From the NCBI RefSeq assembly GCF_013373365.1, contig NZ_CP035925.1, forward strand, positions 868,001-932,000: 64,000 nucleotides of DNA, written 5' to 3'. Numbering within the stretch: position 1 is the first letter of the stretch; the number at the start of each line of letters is the position of its first letter. Below are positions 19,391 to 30,922 of the stretch, piece by piece. The translations under genes and the position numbers were made by a program. The notes under the pieces were generated by a model. It made no database searches and had not been told where the DNA came from. It saw nothing but the letters and a program-made list of their open reading frames with translations. The stretch comes from Lentibacillus sp. CBA3610. Its GTDB lineage: Bacteria; Bacillota; Bacilli; Bacillales; Amphibacillaceae.

Positions 19391-19850
19391 CATTTCGTAA
19401 ATTTTGTTGCTCTTAAAACTTCGGGAGTTGAGATAAACTGCGACACACTGAAAAATATATGAGTGCTGTGATACCGCTACGGAAATACGCTCCGCTTTCC
19501 GCGGGTGACCCGTGAGCCTCCTCGCTCGTTCCTCGCTGTGGGGTCTCACTTTGGCCACTTTTCCCGCAGGAGTCTCCGCGTATTTCCTCCGCTCGCGTAG
19601 TGCTTTATAGTATCGCAATACATTTGTTTATTGCTGCTTGAAGGAAATATTAGAGCGTATAAATCCTTGCTAGCAGCCCGTACACACGAAGACTCCTGGG
19701 GGAGCAGAGGCATCGGTGAGACTCCGGAGCGCGTCTGCGCGAGTAGGCTCACCAGCCGCCCCCGGAAAGCGAAGTGTGTACGGGCTGCGGGGCACAAAAC
19801 AGAAAACTATGTCGAAAAGCAATTATGTCGTAGTTTATGGGTTCTGTGTC
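19391..19850. repeat. Composite intergenic repeat, two hairpin units, between attenuator 2 and pyrP
   Basis: Left border CGTAAATTTTGTTGC, then AAACTGCGACACAC (19435-19448); right border TGTCGTAGTTT (19826-19836) is its imperfect inverse. Unit 1 is bounded by the 10-bp inverted pair GGAAATACGC (19481-19490) and GCGTATTTCC (19578-19587). Unit 2 is bounded by the perfect 14-bp pair CAGCCCGTACACAC (19674-19687) and GTGTGTACGGGCTG (19774-19787). Both units carry GGAGTCTC/GAGACTCC and GCCTCCTCG/GGCTCA..AGCCGCCC blocks. The same plan recurs at 55441-55925. No transposase is encoded. The pyrP message must pass through it. Confidence 0.8.
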
Positions 19851-19902
19851 AATATACAATAACAATCTATTAGAAAAAAAGAACGAATGGGAGGAAATCG
19901 AT

Positions 19903-21291
19903 ATGAGTAAACAGGAAATGGTAATGGACGTACAGGAAATGCCAAAACTGCAAAAATGGGTTGTGCTGAGTTTGCAGCATTTATTCGCCATGTTTGGGTC
20001 GACTATTCTGGTTCCGTTCCTGACAGGATTATCACCTGCAGTAGCATTGATATCCAGTGGTCTCGGAACGTTGGCTTATTTACTGATCACCAAAGGAAAA
20101 ATCCCGGCGTACCTGGGCTCCAGTTTTGCATTTATTGCACCGATTATTGGCGCCAGCGCTGCCAATGGTCCTGCCGGGGCAATGATCGGAACATTTTTGG
20201 CAGGGGTTGTTTACGGGATTGTTGCCTTGTTCATCCGACTGTCAGGCCTAAACTGGCTAATGCGGATTTTGTCGCCGATTGTTGTTGGCCCTGTCATTAT
20301 TGTCATCGGTCTTGGTCTTGCTTCAACGGCGATTGATATGTCCATGTATGTACCTGGTCTGGATGAAAATGTATACAGCGGCACACACTTCAGTGTTGCG
20401 TTGTTCACACTGGCTGTAACCATCGTAGCATCAATCTTCTTCAGAGGGTTTTTTGGACTGATTCCCATTTTAATTGGCATTGTTTCCGGATATACATTCG
20501 CGCTTTTCCAGGGTGTTGTTGATACGTCAGACGTCAAAACGGAATGGTCGGAAATTGTTTCAGCCAATTCGATCGGTGAGTTCTTTACAGCCATTTTTAA
20601 AGCACCCGACTTTATTGTGCCATTTGTGCATTATGCGCCTTTCGAAATAATCAGTGGTGAAATTGCCCTCCTGATGGTGCCGGTAGCACTTGTAACGATT
20701 GCTGAACACATCGGTGATCAGATGGTGCTTTCAAAAGTTGTTGGACGAAACTTCATTAAACAGCCCGGTCTGCATCGGTCCATTTTGGGGGATGGTTTAG
20801 CAACCATGATTGCCTCTTTCCTTGGCGGGCCGCCGAATACAACCTACGGTGAAAATATTGGCGTCTTGTCGATTACCAGGGTATTCAGTGTTTTTGTCGT
20901 AGGGGGTGCGGCTGTCTTCGCAATTTGCTTTGGGTTTGTCGGGATTATAACAGCAACGATCAATTCCATTCCATCAGCTGTTATGGGGGGTGTCTCGATT
21001 CTATTGTTCGGGATTATTGCCTCAAATGGGCTCCGTATGCTGATTGATAACCAGGTGGATTTAAGCGATAAACGGAATCTTGTGATTGCTTCAGTCATAC
21101 TTGTGATTGGTGTTGGCGGGGCATTTATCCAGCTATCTGATAATCTGCAAATCGCCGGAATGGCACTGTCAGCCATTATTGGTGTATTACTGAATCTGGC
21201 ATTGCCCGGTAAAGAAAGCGGCTATGGCAATGGTGCAATGTTTGATGACAGTGACGTTCAGAAAAACAAGAATCGGGATAATGCCGCCTAG
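19903..21291 (+). CDS. pyrP: Uracil permease (NCS2 family)
   Basis: Proton-coupled uracil uptake protein of the nucleobase-ascorbate transporter family. The ATG at 19903 follows GGGAGG at 8 nt, giving 462 residues. The N-terminus has the family QHLFAMFGSTILVPFLTGLSPAVAL motif region, then GSSFAFIAPI, GPVIIVIGLGLA and the substrate-site region VTIAEHIGDQ...PPNTTYGENIGVL typical of UraA/PyrP. Twelve or more hydrophobic segments span the protein. It belongs to the pyr operon, 33 bp before pyrB, and is regulated with it by attenuation. Confidence 0.95.
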   Translation: MSKQEMVMDVQEMPKLQKWVVLSLQHLFAMFGSTILVPFLTGLSPAVALISSGLGTLAYLLITKGKIPAYLGSSFAFIAPIIGASAANGPAGAMIGTFLAGVVYGIVALFIRLSGLNWLMRILSPIVVGPVIIVIGLGLASTAIDMSMYVPGLDENVYSGTHFSVALFTLAVTIVASIFFRGFFGLIPILIGIVSGYTFALFQGVVDTSDVKTEWSEIVSANSIGEFFTAIFKAPDFIVPFVHYAPFEIISGEIALLMVPVALVTIAEHIGDQMVLSKVVGRNFIKQPGLHRSILGDGLATMIASFLGGPPNTTYGENIGVLSITRVFSVFVVGGAAVFAICFGFVGIITATINSIPSAVMGGVSILLFGIIASNGLRMLIDNQVDLSDKRNLVIASVILVIGVGGAFIQLSDNLQIAGMALSAIIGVLLNLALPGKESGYGNGAMFDDSDVQKNKNRDNAA

Positions 21292-21324
21292 TCTGATAAC
21301 TTAGATGGGAAAGGATGATGAGCA

Positions 21325-22248
21325 ATGCGTCATTTCATTTCAACACGTGAGCTTTCGGCTGCTTCAATTTTTAACATTTTGAATACAGCTGAAGAAATGC
21401 GTGAAAACCCTGACTTATTTTCAGGGAACTATTTTGCAGCTAACTTATTCTTTGAACCTAGTACACGAACAAAAATGAGTTTTCTTATGGCAGAAAAGAA
21501 ACTGGGCATGGAAGTCCTGGATTTTCAAATGGAAAGTTCCAGTATGGCTAAAGGCGAGTCTCTTTATGATACGGCTCGGACATATGAAGCTATCGGAGCA
21601 GACCTGTTGATTGTTCGTCATAAGCATGATCGTTGGTTTGATGAGTTAGCACAGAAACTATCAGTCCCGATGATCAATGCCGGGTCCGGTAAACGTGACC
21701 ATCCGACGCAGTCGATGCTTGATCTTCTGACAATCTATCAAGAATTTGGATCTTTCAATAACCTGAATATCGTTATAGCAGGGGATATAAAGCATAGCCG
21801 GGTGGCTCGGTCCAATGCTTATGCACTTAGGACGATGGGTGCTAATGTCTATTTTTCTGCAGCACCGGGGTTTGAAGATGACTCATTAGGAATTCCATAC
21901 ATGTCGATTGATGAGGCATGTGAGATGTGTGATGTCCTCATGCTGCTGCGCGTCCAGCATGAACGGCATGCAACAACCTCACATGATACGTCTTCATATC
22001 TGGTTAACTATGGTCTCACGCCAGAGCGTGAACAGCGAATGCAGGACCATGCTATTATTTTGCATCCGGCACCTGTCAATCGCGGTGTTGAAATTGATAC
22101 CGGATTGGTGGAGTGTGAACGTTCCAGGATTTTTAAGCAAATGGAAAACGGTGTTTATACACGAATGGCCATTATATCAATCTTGTTAAATGAATGGGGG
22201 TTCGATCATGAGCATATTACTGAAAAATGCCAGACACTTAAAGTCTGA
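21325..22248 (+). CDS. pyrB: Aspartate carbamoyltransferase catalytic subunit
   Basis: Second enzyme of UMP synthesis: carbamoyl phosphate plus aspartate gives carbamoyl aspartate. 307 residues. The carbamoyl-phosphate loop FEPSTRTKMSF, the GKRDHPTQSMLDLLTIY segment, GDIKHSRVARSN and MLLRVQHER are diagnostic. No regulatory PyrI chain is nearby, as usual in Bacillaceae. The 3' end overlaps pyrC by 41 bp, which suggests translational coupling. Confidence 0.97.
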   Translation: MRHFISTRELSAASIFNILNTAEEMRENPDLFSGNYFAANLFFEPSTRTKMSFLMAEKKLGMEVLDFQMESSSMAKGESLYDTARTYEAIGADLLIVRHKHDRWFDELAQKLSVPMINAGSGKRDHPTQSMLDLLTIYQEFGSFNNLNIVIAGDIKHSRVARSNAYALRTMGANVYFSAAPGFEDDSLGIPYMSIDEACEMCDVLMLLRVQHERHATTSHDTSSYLVNYGLTPEREQRMQDHAIILHPAPVNRGVEIDTGLVECERSRIFKQMENGVYTRMAIISILLNEWGFDHEHITEKCQTLKV

Positions 22249-23494
22249 CCAGAAAAAAGAGAATTGTGATATTTTAATCGAAAACGGCAAGATAAAGGAT
22301 ATTGCAGGAAGTATCAATGTTGAGGCTGATGACGTCATAGATTGCCGGAATAATTTTGTTTTTCCCGGTTTCCTTGATGTCCATGTTCATTTGCGTGAAC
22401 CTGGCGGGGAGCATAAGGAAACCATTGCAACCGGGACAAAAGCAGCTGCACGCGGTGGTTTTACAACAGTTTGTGCAATGCCAAACACAAATCCTGTGCC
22501 TGATAATACGGCAACCCTTCAAACATTGCTGGAAAAAATCGAACAGGATGCCTCTGTCCGTGTGCTCCCATACGCATCCATCACGAAAAATTTAAAAGGT
22601 GAGGAGCTGACGGACATAACAGAACTTGCCGGCTCCGGCGCATTTGCTTTCACCGATGATGGTGTTGGTGTGCAGACAGCTGATGCGATGCTCCGTGCGA
22701 TGCAAGAGGCGGCTGCCAATGGAAAGCCGGTTGTTGCGCACTGCGAAGATAATTCACTTATATATGGTGGTGTTGTTCACAACGGGGAGATAAGCGAGCG
22801 TCTTGGTCTGCCGGGTATTTCCTCACTGAGTGAATCGGTGCAAATTGCCCGGGATGTGCTGTTGGCTGAAGCAGCCGGCTGTCATTATCATGTCTGCCAT
22901 GTGAGCACAAAGGAATCGGTACGGGTCATTCGTGATGCCAAACGTGCGGGTATCCATGTGACCGCTGAAGTGACTCCGCACCATCTGTTATTGAACGAAG
23001 GTGCGATTCAGGACAATGATGCCAATTTAAAAATGAATCCACCATTGCGCAGCACTGAAGATCAGGAAGCATTATTGGAAGGCTTAATGGATGGCACCAT
23101 TGATTTGATTGCAACTGATCACGCGCCACATGCAGAATCGGAAAAAGCAAATGGATTCTTAAATGCACCATTCGGAATTGCCGGTCTGGAAACGGCCTTT
23201 CCGCTTCTTTACACATATCTGGTGCGAACGAAAAAAATAACGCTGAATCAATTAATCAGCTGGCTGACTGTGAAACCGGCTGCTGTTTTTCAACTGCCAT
23301 ATGGCATGCTGCAGGAAGGTGCAATAGCGGATTTGACAATCGTGGATTTGAATAAAAGCGTCAACTTTAATAAGCAAAACTTTTATTCAATGGGCAAAAA
23401 CACACCGTTTCATGGCTGGGAGGTACAGGGGATTCCACTGGCTACCATTGCAGAAGGAAAAATCGTATACAGGAGCAGTCAGGAAGCGAATTGA
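22208..23494 (+). CDS. pyrC: Dihydroorotase
   Basis: Zinc amidohydrolase that cyclises carbamoyl aspartate to dihydroorotate. The start at 22208 (MSILLKNARHL) follows GGGGG inside the end of pyrB; an in-frame ATG at 22190 adds six residues without support. 428 residues. Metal ligands lie in DVHVHLREPG, AHCEDNSL, CHVSTKESV and IATDHAPHAESEK. Third gene of the biosynthetic set. Confidence 0.96.
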   Translation: MSILLKNARHLKSDQKKENCDILIENGKIKDIAGSINVEADDVIDCRNNFVFPGFLDVHVHLREPGGEHKETIATGTKAAARGGFTTVCAMPNTNPVPDNTATLQTLLEKIEQDASVRVLPYASITKNLKGEELTDITELAGSGAFAFTDDGVGVQTADAMLRAMQEAAANGKPVVAHCEDNSLIYGGVVHNGEISERLGLPGISSLSESVQIARDVLLAEAAGCHYHVCHVSTKESVRVIRDAKRAGIHVTAEVTPHHLLLNEGAIQDNDANLKMNPPLRSTEDQEALLEGLMDGTIDLIATDHAPHAESEKANGFLNAPFGIAGLETAFPLLYTYLVRTKKITLNQLISWLTVKPAAVFQLPYGMLQEGAIADLTIVDLNKSVNFNKQNFYSMGKNTPFHGWEVQGIPLATIAEGKIVYRSSQEAN

Positions 23495-23554
23495 ATATAT
23501 ATTAATTAATGTGTATAATTATACAAATAACAAAGGTCAAGGAGGCGTCATCAT

Positions 23555-24649
23555 ATGGTTAAACGCCAGCTTATTCTTGAAGATAGTTCCATTTTTACCG
23601 GTGAAGGGTTTGGCGCTGACATCAGCACAACAGGTGAGGTTGTTTTCAATACCGGTATGACCGGCTATCAGGAGGTTATAACAGATCCGTCCTACTGCGG
23701 GCAGATGGTTGTTATGACCTACCCCCTCATCGGAAACTATGGGATTAACCGGGATGATTTTGAAACGGTAACACCATTTATCCATGGGTTGATTGTTAAG
23801 GAATTAAGTGAATTCCCGTCAAACTTTCGCAGTGATGAAACATTGCACGATTACCTGAAAGCAAATGGCATTCCCGGACTTTCAGGGATTGATACACGCA
23901 AGCTGACGAAAATCATCCGTAAACATGGAACCATGAAGGCGATGATGGCTGATGCGGATCAGCCGGCGGAGGAGCTCATTGCAAACCTGAAAAATCAGCC
24001 GGACCAAACGGATCAGGTTAAACAAACGTCAACCATTAAACCCTATGTCGTACCTGGAAGGGGCAAACGGATTGTGTTAGTTGACTTTGGCATGAAACAT
24101 GGTATCCTGCGCGAATTAACGAAACGGGATTGTCATGTGACGGTTGTTCCATATAATTACAGTGCTGAAAATATTTTACGCTTAAAGCCGGATGGCATTA
24201 TGCTGACGAACGGTCCGGGTAATCCGAAAAGCGTACCTGAATCGATTGAGATGGTTCAAACGGTGCTTGGAAAAATTCCGCTGTTTGGCATTTGTCTCGG
24301 ACATCAGCTCTTGGCACTTGCCTGTGGTGCGAACACGGAGAAAATAGCATTCGGACACCGCGGTGCCAATCAGCCGGTTAAGGATACGGAGAAAAATAAA
24401 ACGTTTATGACGTCACAAAACCACAGCTATGCAGTCACTCATGATTCATTGACCGGGACAGACCTGGACTTGATCCAGTTTTCCCTGAATGATAATTCGG
24501 TGGAAGGTATCAGACACAAAACATATCCGGCCTTTTCGGTTCAATACCATCCGGAAAGCTCACCAGGACCGGAGGACACACCACAATTATTTGACGAATT
24601 CCTGCAAATGATTTCAGAATCCAGACAAAAGGAGAATATTTATGCCTAA
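23555..24649 (+). CDS. pyrAA: Carbamoyl-phosphate synthase small subunit (glutaminase)
   Basis: Glutamine amidotransferase subunit that supplies ammonia to PyrAB. ATG follows AAGGAGG. 364 residues: N-terminal CPSase small domain ([35 protein letters not shown]) and C-terminal class I GATase with the nucleophile cysteine in [13 protein letters not shown] and the H/E pair in [13 protein letters not shown]. The stop overlaps the start of pyrAB by 8 bp. The pyrimidine-specific copy in this operon corresponds to B. subtilis pyrAA (carA). Confidence 0.96.
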   Translation: MVKRQLILEDSSIFTGEGFGADISTTGEVVFNTGMTGYQEVITDPSYCGQMVVMTYPLIGNYGINRDDFETVTPFIHGLIVKELSEFPSNFRSDETLHDYLKANGIPGLSGIDTRKLTKIIRKHGTMKAMMADADQPAEELIANLKNQPDQTDQVKQTSTIKPYVVPGRGKRIVLVDFGMKHGILRELTKRDCHVTVVPYNYSAENILRLKPDGIMLTNGPGNPKSVPESIEMVQTVLGKIPLFGICLGHQLLALACGANTEKIAFGHRGANQPVKDTEKNKTFMTSQNHSYAVTHDSLTGTDLDLIQFSLNDNSVEGIRHKTYPAFSVQYHPESSPGPEDTPQLFDEFLQMISESRQKENIYA

Positions 24650-27600
24650 AAATACCAGCATTAATAAAGTTCTCGTTATCGGATCAGGGCCGATTGTCAT
24701 CGGACAGGCTGCTGAATTTGATTATTCCGGATCACAGGCATGTCAGGCACTGAAAGAAGAAGGTTATACAGTTGTCCTGGCCAACTCCAATCCAGCGACG
24801 ATTATGACTGATGAGACTATAGCAGACCAAATTTATATGGAGCCATTAACCGTTGACTTTCTGACTAAAATTATCCGGAAAGAAACGCCCGACGCAATCC
24901 TTCCGACACTCGGCGGACAAACGGCCCTCAATCTGGCCGTGGAATTGGAAAAGACAGGTATTCTTGGTGAACATGATGTCGAGTTGCTGGGAACCCCGCT
25001 CAATGCCATTGAGCAGGCGGAAGACCGGGAAAAATTCCGTGCTTTATTGGAAGAGCTTAATGAACCTTCCCCGGACAGCCAGATCGTCCATTCAGTAGAA
25101 GAGGCGTGTGATTTTGCAAGTAATATCGGCTATCCGGTTATCGTACGTCCCGCCTATACACTGGGTGGTACCGGCGGCGGTATGTGTTATGATGAATCAG
25201 AACTGAAAGAGATCACCCGCAACGGATTGGCGTTATCGCCTGTTCAGCAATGTTTAATCGAAAAGAATATCGCCGGGTTCAAGGAAATCGAATATGAAGT
25301 GATGCGTGATAAGCATGACCAGGCGATTGTGGTCTGCAATATGGAAAATGTTGATCCGGTAGGCATTCATACCGGTGATTCGATTGTTGTTGCGCCATCT
25401 CAGACACTAAGTGACAGGGAATATCAGCTGTTAAGAAACGCATCACTGAAGATTATACGGGCACTGGATATCGAGGGCGGGTGCAATGTACAACTGGCAC
25501 TTGATCCTGACAGTTTTTCCTACTATGTGATTGAAGTGAATCCGCGGGTGAGCAGGTCTTCCGCACTTGCCTCCAAAGCAACCGGCTATCCGATTGCCAA
25601 AATGGCTGCTAAAATAGCAGCAGGTTTAACGCTGGACGAGATTGTCAATCCCATTACAGGAACAACGTACGCCTGCTTTGAACCTGCCCTGGATTACGTG
25701 GTTACAAAAATCCCGCGCTTTCCATTTGATAAATTCGTGAGTGGCAATAGACATCTCGGTACACAAATGAAAGCAACCGGCGAGGTAATGGCAATCGGCC
25801 GCAATTTCGAGGAATCATTGTTAAAAGGTATCCGGTCGCTTGATATTGGCACGGAAGAATTGTGGCTTCCGGATGTGGCACAAGTCTCTGCCCGGGAGCT
25901 GAAAAAACGTCTGCATAAAGCGGATGATGAGCGGCTGTTCGTCCTGGCCGAAGTTTTCCGGCGCGGATTAACGGTTGACGAGGTATGGGAGCTGACGAAA
26001 ATAGACCGATTCTTTTTAGTCAAAATTGAACAGCTGATTGCACTGGAAACAAAATTAACTGAAAACGGCTTTCTGCCCGAAGGATTAGAAGAAGCAAAGC
26101 TTTCAGGGCTCTCAGATACGCATATGGCGCGGATCTGGGATACAACTGTTGATGACATCTATGAATTACGCATGAAACATAGTATCGCACCCGTCTATAA
26201 AATGGTTGACACATGTGCGGCGGAATTTGAATCTGAAACGCCTTATTTTTACAGCAGCTATGAAGATGAAAATGAGTCTCTGAAATCTGACCGGAAGAAA
26301 ATACTTGTTCTGGGATCAGGGCCAATCCGGATTGGTCAGGGAATTGAGTTTGACTATGCGACCGTCCATTCTGTATTGGCAATCAAAGAGATGGGCTATG
26401 AAGCGATTATTATGAATAATAATCCCGAAACGGTCTCAACTGATTTCAGTATTTCAGATAAGCTTTATTTTGAACCGCTCACGCTGGAAGATGTCATGCA
26501 TGTAATTAATCTTGAGGCGCCTGAAGGGGTGATTGTGCAGTTTGGCGGCCAGACAGCCATCAATCTGGCAGATGGGCTTGAGCGCCGCGTGTGAAAGTAT
26601 TGGGGAGGATCTGGATGCATTAGAAAAAGCAGAAGACCGGGGACCTGTTCGAACAGCTTCTGAACCCGGATTTGGGACTTACTTCGCCCGCCCCAAGAAA
26701 AACTGTTTCCGAAACTTGATCAGGCCGGAGGAGGCGGCGCATAATATCGGCTATCCTTTCTGGTAAGACCTTCATATGTTATTGGCGGCAGCCTATGGGA
26801 AATCGTTTATGATGATGTGAGCTTTACCACTATTTGGCCTAAATCCAAATGGAGCGATGATGCACACCCCCATCCTGATTGATAAGTATTTAACCGGGCA
26901 TTCGAAGTCGAAATTGATGCCATCAGTGATGGCGAAACGGTCATCGTACCGGGGAATTATGGAGCATATTGAACGGCAGGTGTTGTTCATTGGTGATTCC
27001 ATAGCTGTCTACCCCCACAGCGCCCCAGTGATGCTGTAAAGCAGAAATGTTGGATGCCGACGAAAAAATAACCCGTGAATTACGTGTAAAAGGACTGATC
27101 AACATTCAGTTCATCATAAAGGAATGATGACGTATGTGCTCGAAAGTCAACCGCCGGTGCGAGCAGAAACGATTCCGTTCCTGAGTAAAAAATAACCGGT
27201 GTCACGATGGGCTAATCTGGCAACCCGGTGCATTTAGGGGAGACTTTAGAAGAAATGGCTACAATTCCGAATTTTGCCTGAAAACGACAAGGTCCTCAGT
27301 CTCAAGGTGCCTGTCCTTTTTCCCTTGAAAAACTGCGCAGTGTTGACACCCATACTCGGACCTGAAATGAAATCGACAGGTGAGGCAAATCGCCTACGGA
27401 CAAAAAACGCTGGAAAAAGCGCTGGTATAAAGGTTTGATTTCTGCCGGCTATCCGTCCCTCAGGAAGGTGCGATACTTTTTGGACCGTAGCGGGATAAGG
27501 ATAAGGCTGAAAAACACTTGAAATAGCTGAAGCGTTTCCATCAGCTTGGCTTTCAAGCTCTATGCGGACTGAAGGAACAGCGGATTATATGAAAAAGGCC

Positions 27601-27843
27601 GAGATCCCGGTTACACACAGGTAGGCAGATCGGGTCTTCGGAGCGTAATGTCTTGTCTGTTATCGAAAATGGGGATGTTCAGATTGTGGTGAATACCCTG
27701 ACATCAGGTAAAAGCCGCGTTCTGGAGGATTTATGATCCGGCGTGAGTCAGTGGAGCACGGCATTGCATGTTTGACAAACCTTGATACGGCGGGCCATAC
27801 TGAATGTAATTTGATCGACAAATTCAGTCCAACAGATGAATGA
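24642..27843 (+). pseudogene. pyrAB: Carbamoyl-phosphate synthase large subunit (3' third frameshifted as sequenced)
   Basis: Makes carbamoyl phosphate from bicarbonate, ammonia and two ATP. The first 650 codons are intact: first ATP-grasp half ([57 protein letters not shown]), the oligomerisation region, and the start of the second half ([38 protein letters not shown]). At about 26590 the frame breaks and is broken many times more, but EDLDALEKAEDR, NIGYPF, IMEHIER, GVHSGDSIAVYPP, FLSK and GPEMKSTGE appear in order. The total span fits a normal protein of about 1,070 residues. Confidence 0.9.
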
Positions 27844-27861
27844 ATAACCGGGGGGTTCCAT

Positions 27862-28611
27862 ATGAAAGCGTGTCGAGATGACGGTAAAGTCAGTGAGCGA
27901 AATAGCACTGGATACATTTGAAATGACGCTGGAGAATGCTTTTGCTGCAAAAACGGCTGTACCGGGTCAGTTTCTGCATTTACTCGTGGATGGTCATACC
28001 CTGAGAAGACCAATTTCCATAGCGGATATCGACCGGAATAATGGAATGGTTACGATTTTATTTAAACAGATCGGCGATGGAACAAAGCGATTAGCTTCCT
28101 TTCAGCCAGGCATGAAAGTGAAGTGCCATCGGTCCGGCGGGGAATGGATTCGCATATGATGCATCCATTGGACCACAGCATTGGCTGGTCGGTGGCGGCA
28201 TGGCATTCCCCCTTGTATTGTCTGGTAAAGAACTCAGACAACACGGGATACAAGGTTCAAATCGTTCTCGGTTTTCAGACGGAAAAATTATGGTTTTTTA
28301 CGGACGAAAAGTTCCGTGAGGCTTGGGGAAACAAACAGACCGATGATGCGAGCATGGCTATCAAGGTTTGTGACAGATGTGTTGGACCAGGCCGGATAAC
28401 TTTGATCATTTTTTTTTTTTCTTGCGGCCGATTCAATGCTCCGGGCTGTAAACGAAAGACTGGGACATCATTCAGGTTCGATTTCGCTTGAAGAACGTTT
28501 GGGATGCGGGGTTGGCGCTTGTTTTGCCTGTGTCATTCCCGCAGATTCTGAAGGTGGTTACCGTAAAATTTGCTCCGACGGGCCGGTCTTTGCAGCAGAT
28601 GAGGTGATGTT

Positions 28612-28615
<4 letters not shown>
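27862..28615 (+). pseudogene. pyrK: Dihydroorotate dehydrogenase electron-transfer subunit PyrK (frameshifted as sequenced)
   Basis: FAD and 2Fe-2S subunit that couples PyrD to NAD. The best stretch is 27878-28130: SEIALDTFEMTLE, PGQFLHLLVDG, LRRPISIADID (the FAD-binding RxxS motif RRPIS). Later frames give VQIVLGFQTEKL and the cysteine cluster [14 protein letters not shown] near 28490-28540, then KICSDGPVF. The end DEVML and TGA overlaps the pyrD ATG by four bases. Several indels break the frame. Confidence 0.83.
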
Positions 28616-29536
<921 letters not shown>

Positions 29537-29540
<4 letters not shown>

Positions 29541-30243
29541 AGGAAATATATCTGGCACTGGATTTTCCGGCATGGCAGGAAGCACGGAATTTATTGAGCA
29601 GAACGAACTGTAACGGCGTCCTGTCCAAGGTGGAATGGAAACTTTTCTACCGTGAAGGTCCCCGGCTGATTGGAAACGCTAAAAAGCAGCATAATCATGA
29701 CGTATCCTGGATTAAAGCTTCATGACATTCCCACGACGGTCAATGAAAGACCATGAAAAACATTGCGGGAACTGGTGTTGATATGGTAATGTTCATGCCC
29801 TGGTGAAGCCACATGAACCAGCGTGGCAAAAGAAGATTAACGGCTGGTTCATCAGCCGGCCGCGAGCCAAAGTTAATGGCCGTTTACCATCCTGACATCA
29901 AAGGGATAAACAATGCCCATGAATGATTGAGTTGGGATACAAGGAAGCGTAACAGGACAACAACCCGTCCATTTTTTTCTGAATTCGCCTTTAAAACGGG
30001 CGGACCGTGTTGTTTGCTCAGTCCATGAAGCGAACAGGATTAAGGAAGTTTGTGGTTCATCCATTTTTAACCGTCACATCCAGGATCAACCGTAATCGCC
30101 ACACCGGGATTATGCCCGGCGAAAATAATGGGTGCTGAATATTCTGTTTTGTGGGGGCGGACCATTACAAAAATGCCGGGGATCCCAAAGGCTGGCGTAT
30201 GAAAAAAGTGCAAAAGGAGTGGGCACATGGGATTAAGTCATGA
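29537..30243 (+). pseudogene. pyrF: Orotidine-5'-phosphate decarboxylase (frameshifted as sequenced)
   Basis: Last step to UMP. Starts MKEIYLALDFPAWQEA, with the substrate-site LALDF motif. KLFYREGP follows; the catalytic DLKLHDIP motif is only partly readable (SWIKAS, then LHDIPTT near 29720-29737) because of missing bases. GTGVDM.NVHAL, SVHEANRIKEVCG, LTVTPGI and GADHYKNAGDP.KA appear in later frames. It ends past the pyrE start (YEKVQKEWAHGIKS, TGA at 30241-30243), overlapping pyrE by 17 bp. Confidence 0.86.
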
Positions 30244-30841
30244 AATAGCCAACGATCTGCTTAATATAAAAGCTGTGCAGATCAGGCCTGATGATTATTT
30301 TACCTGGGCTTCAGGAATCAGATCACCAATCTATTGTGATAACCGGCTAACGATGTCATACCCGGAAATACGGGACAAAATTGCAGGCGCATTTGTTCAA
30401 ATGATTGAAACGATGGACCGGAAACCTGACGTTATCGCCGGCTGCGCAACAGCAGGAATTCCGCATGCTGCCTGGGTTGCGGATAAACTTGATCTGCCGA
30501 TGGTTTATGTTCGGTCTAAACCAAAAGGACATGGCAAAGGGAATCAAATAGAAGGTAAGCTTGAATCAGGACAGCATGCAGTCGTCATTGAGGATTTAAT
30601 TTCGACCGGCGGATCCTGCATCGAAGCAGTGAAAGCATTGCAGCAGGAAGGTGTGCATGTCATTGGTGTTCTGGCGATTTTCACATATGGATTGGAGAAA
30701 TCGAGGGAGCTATTTTCTGAAGCCGCACTGGATTATAAAACCATCACCAATTATGATGACATATTGCGGCTGCTAAAGCGTGACGGTATGATTAATGAAA
30801 ATGAAAGCGAGGAGCTTAAGGCATGGCGTGATGGACTTTAG
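30227..30841 (+). CDS. pyrE: Orotate phosphoribosyltransferase
   Basis: Transfers phosphoribose from PRPP to orotate to make OMP. ATG follows AAAGGAGTGG. 204 residues, intact. The PRPP loop is HAVVIEDLISTGGSCIEAVKAL; other marks are FTWASGIRSPIYCDNR and VYVRSKPKGHGKGNQIEG. Last gene of the pyr operon, followed by a hairpin. It marks the return to clean sequence after the second indel cluster. Confidence 0.96.
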   Translation: MGLSHEIANDLLNIKAVQIRPDDYFTWASGIRSPIYCDNRLTMSYPEIRDKIAGAFVQMIETMDRKPDVIAGCATAGIPHAAWVADKLDLPMVYVRSKPKGHGKGNQIEGKLESGQHAVVIEDLISTGGSCIEAVKALQQEGVHVIGVLAIFTYGLEKSRELFSEAALDYKTITNYDDILRLLKRDGMINENESEELKAWRDGL

Positions 30842-30849
30842 GTTGGCGG

Positions 30850-30882
30850 GATCATCTTCACTGGATAGAAGATGATCTCACA
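30850..30882 (+). terminator. Terminator hairpin after pyrE
   Basis: A perfect 10-bp inverted pair GATCATCTTC / GAAGATGATC with an 8-nt loop follows the pyrE stop by 9 bp. The T tract is weak (TCACATTTTC). Confidence 0.6.
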
Positions 30883-30922
30883 TTTTCATTGGAAGTGTAT
30901 TGTAATATATTTTTTGAGTGTG

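Noticed and set aside
19319..19873. Open frames on both strands between pyrR and pyrP
   Set aside because: They translate the attenuator and the composite repeat; near-identical sequence occurs at other intergenic sites.
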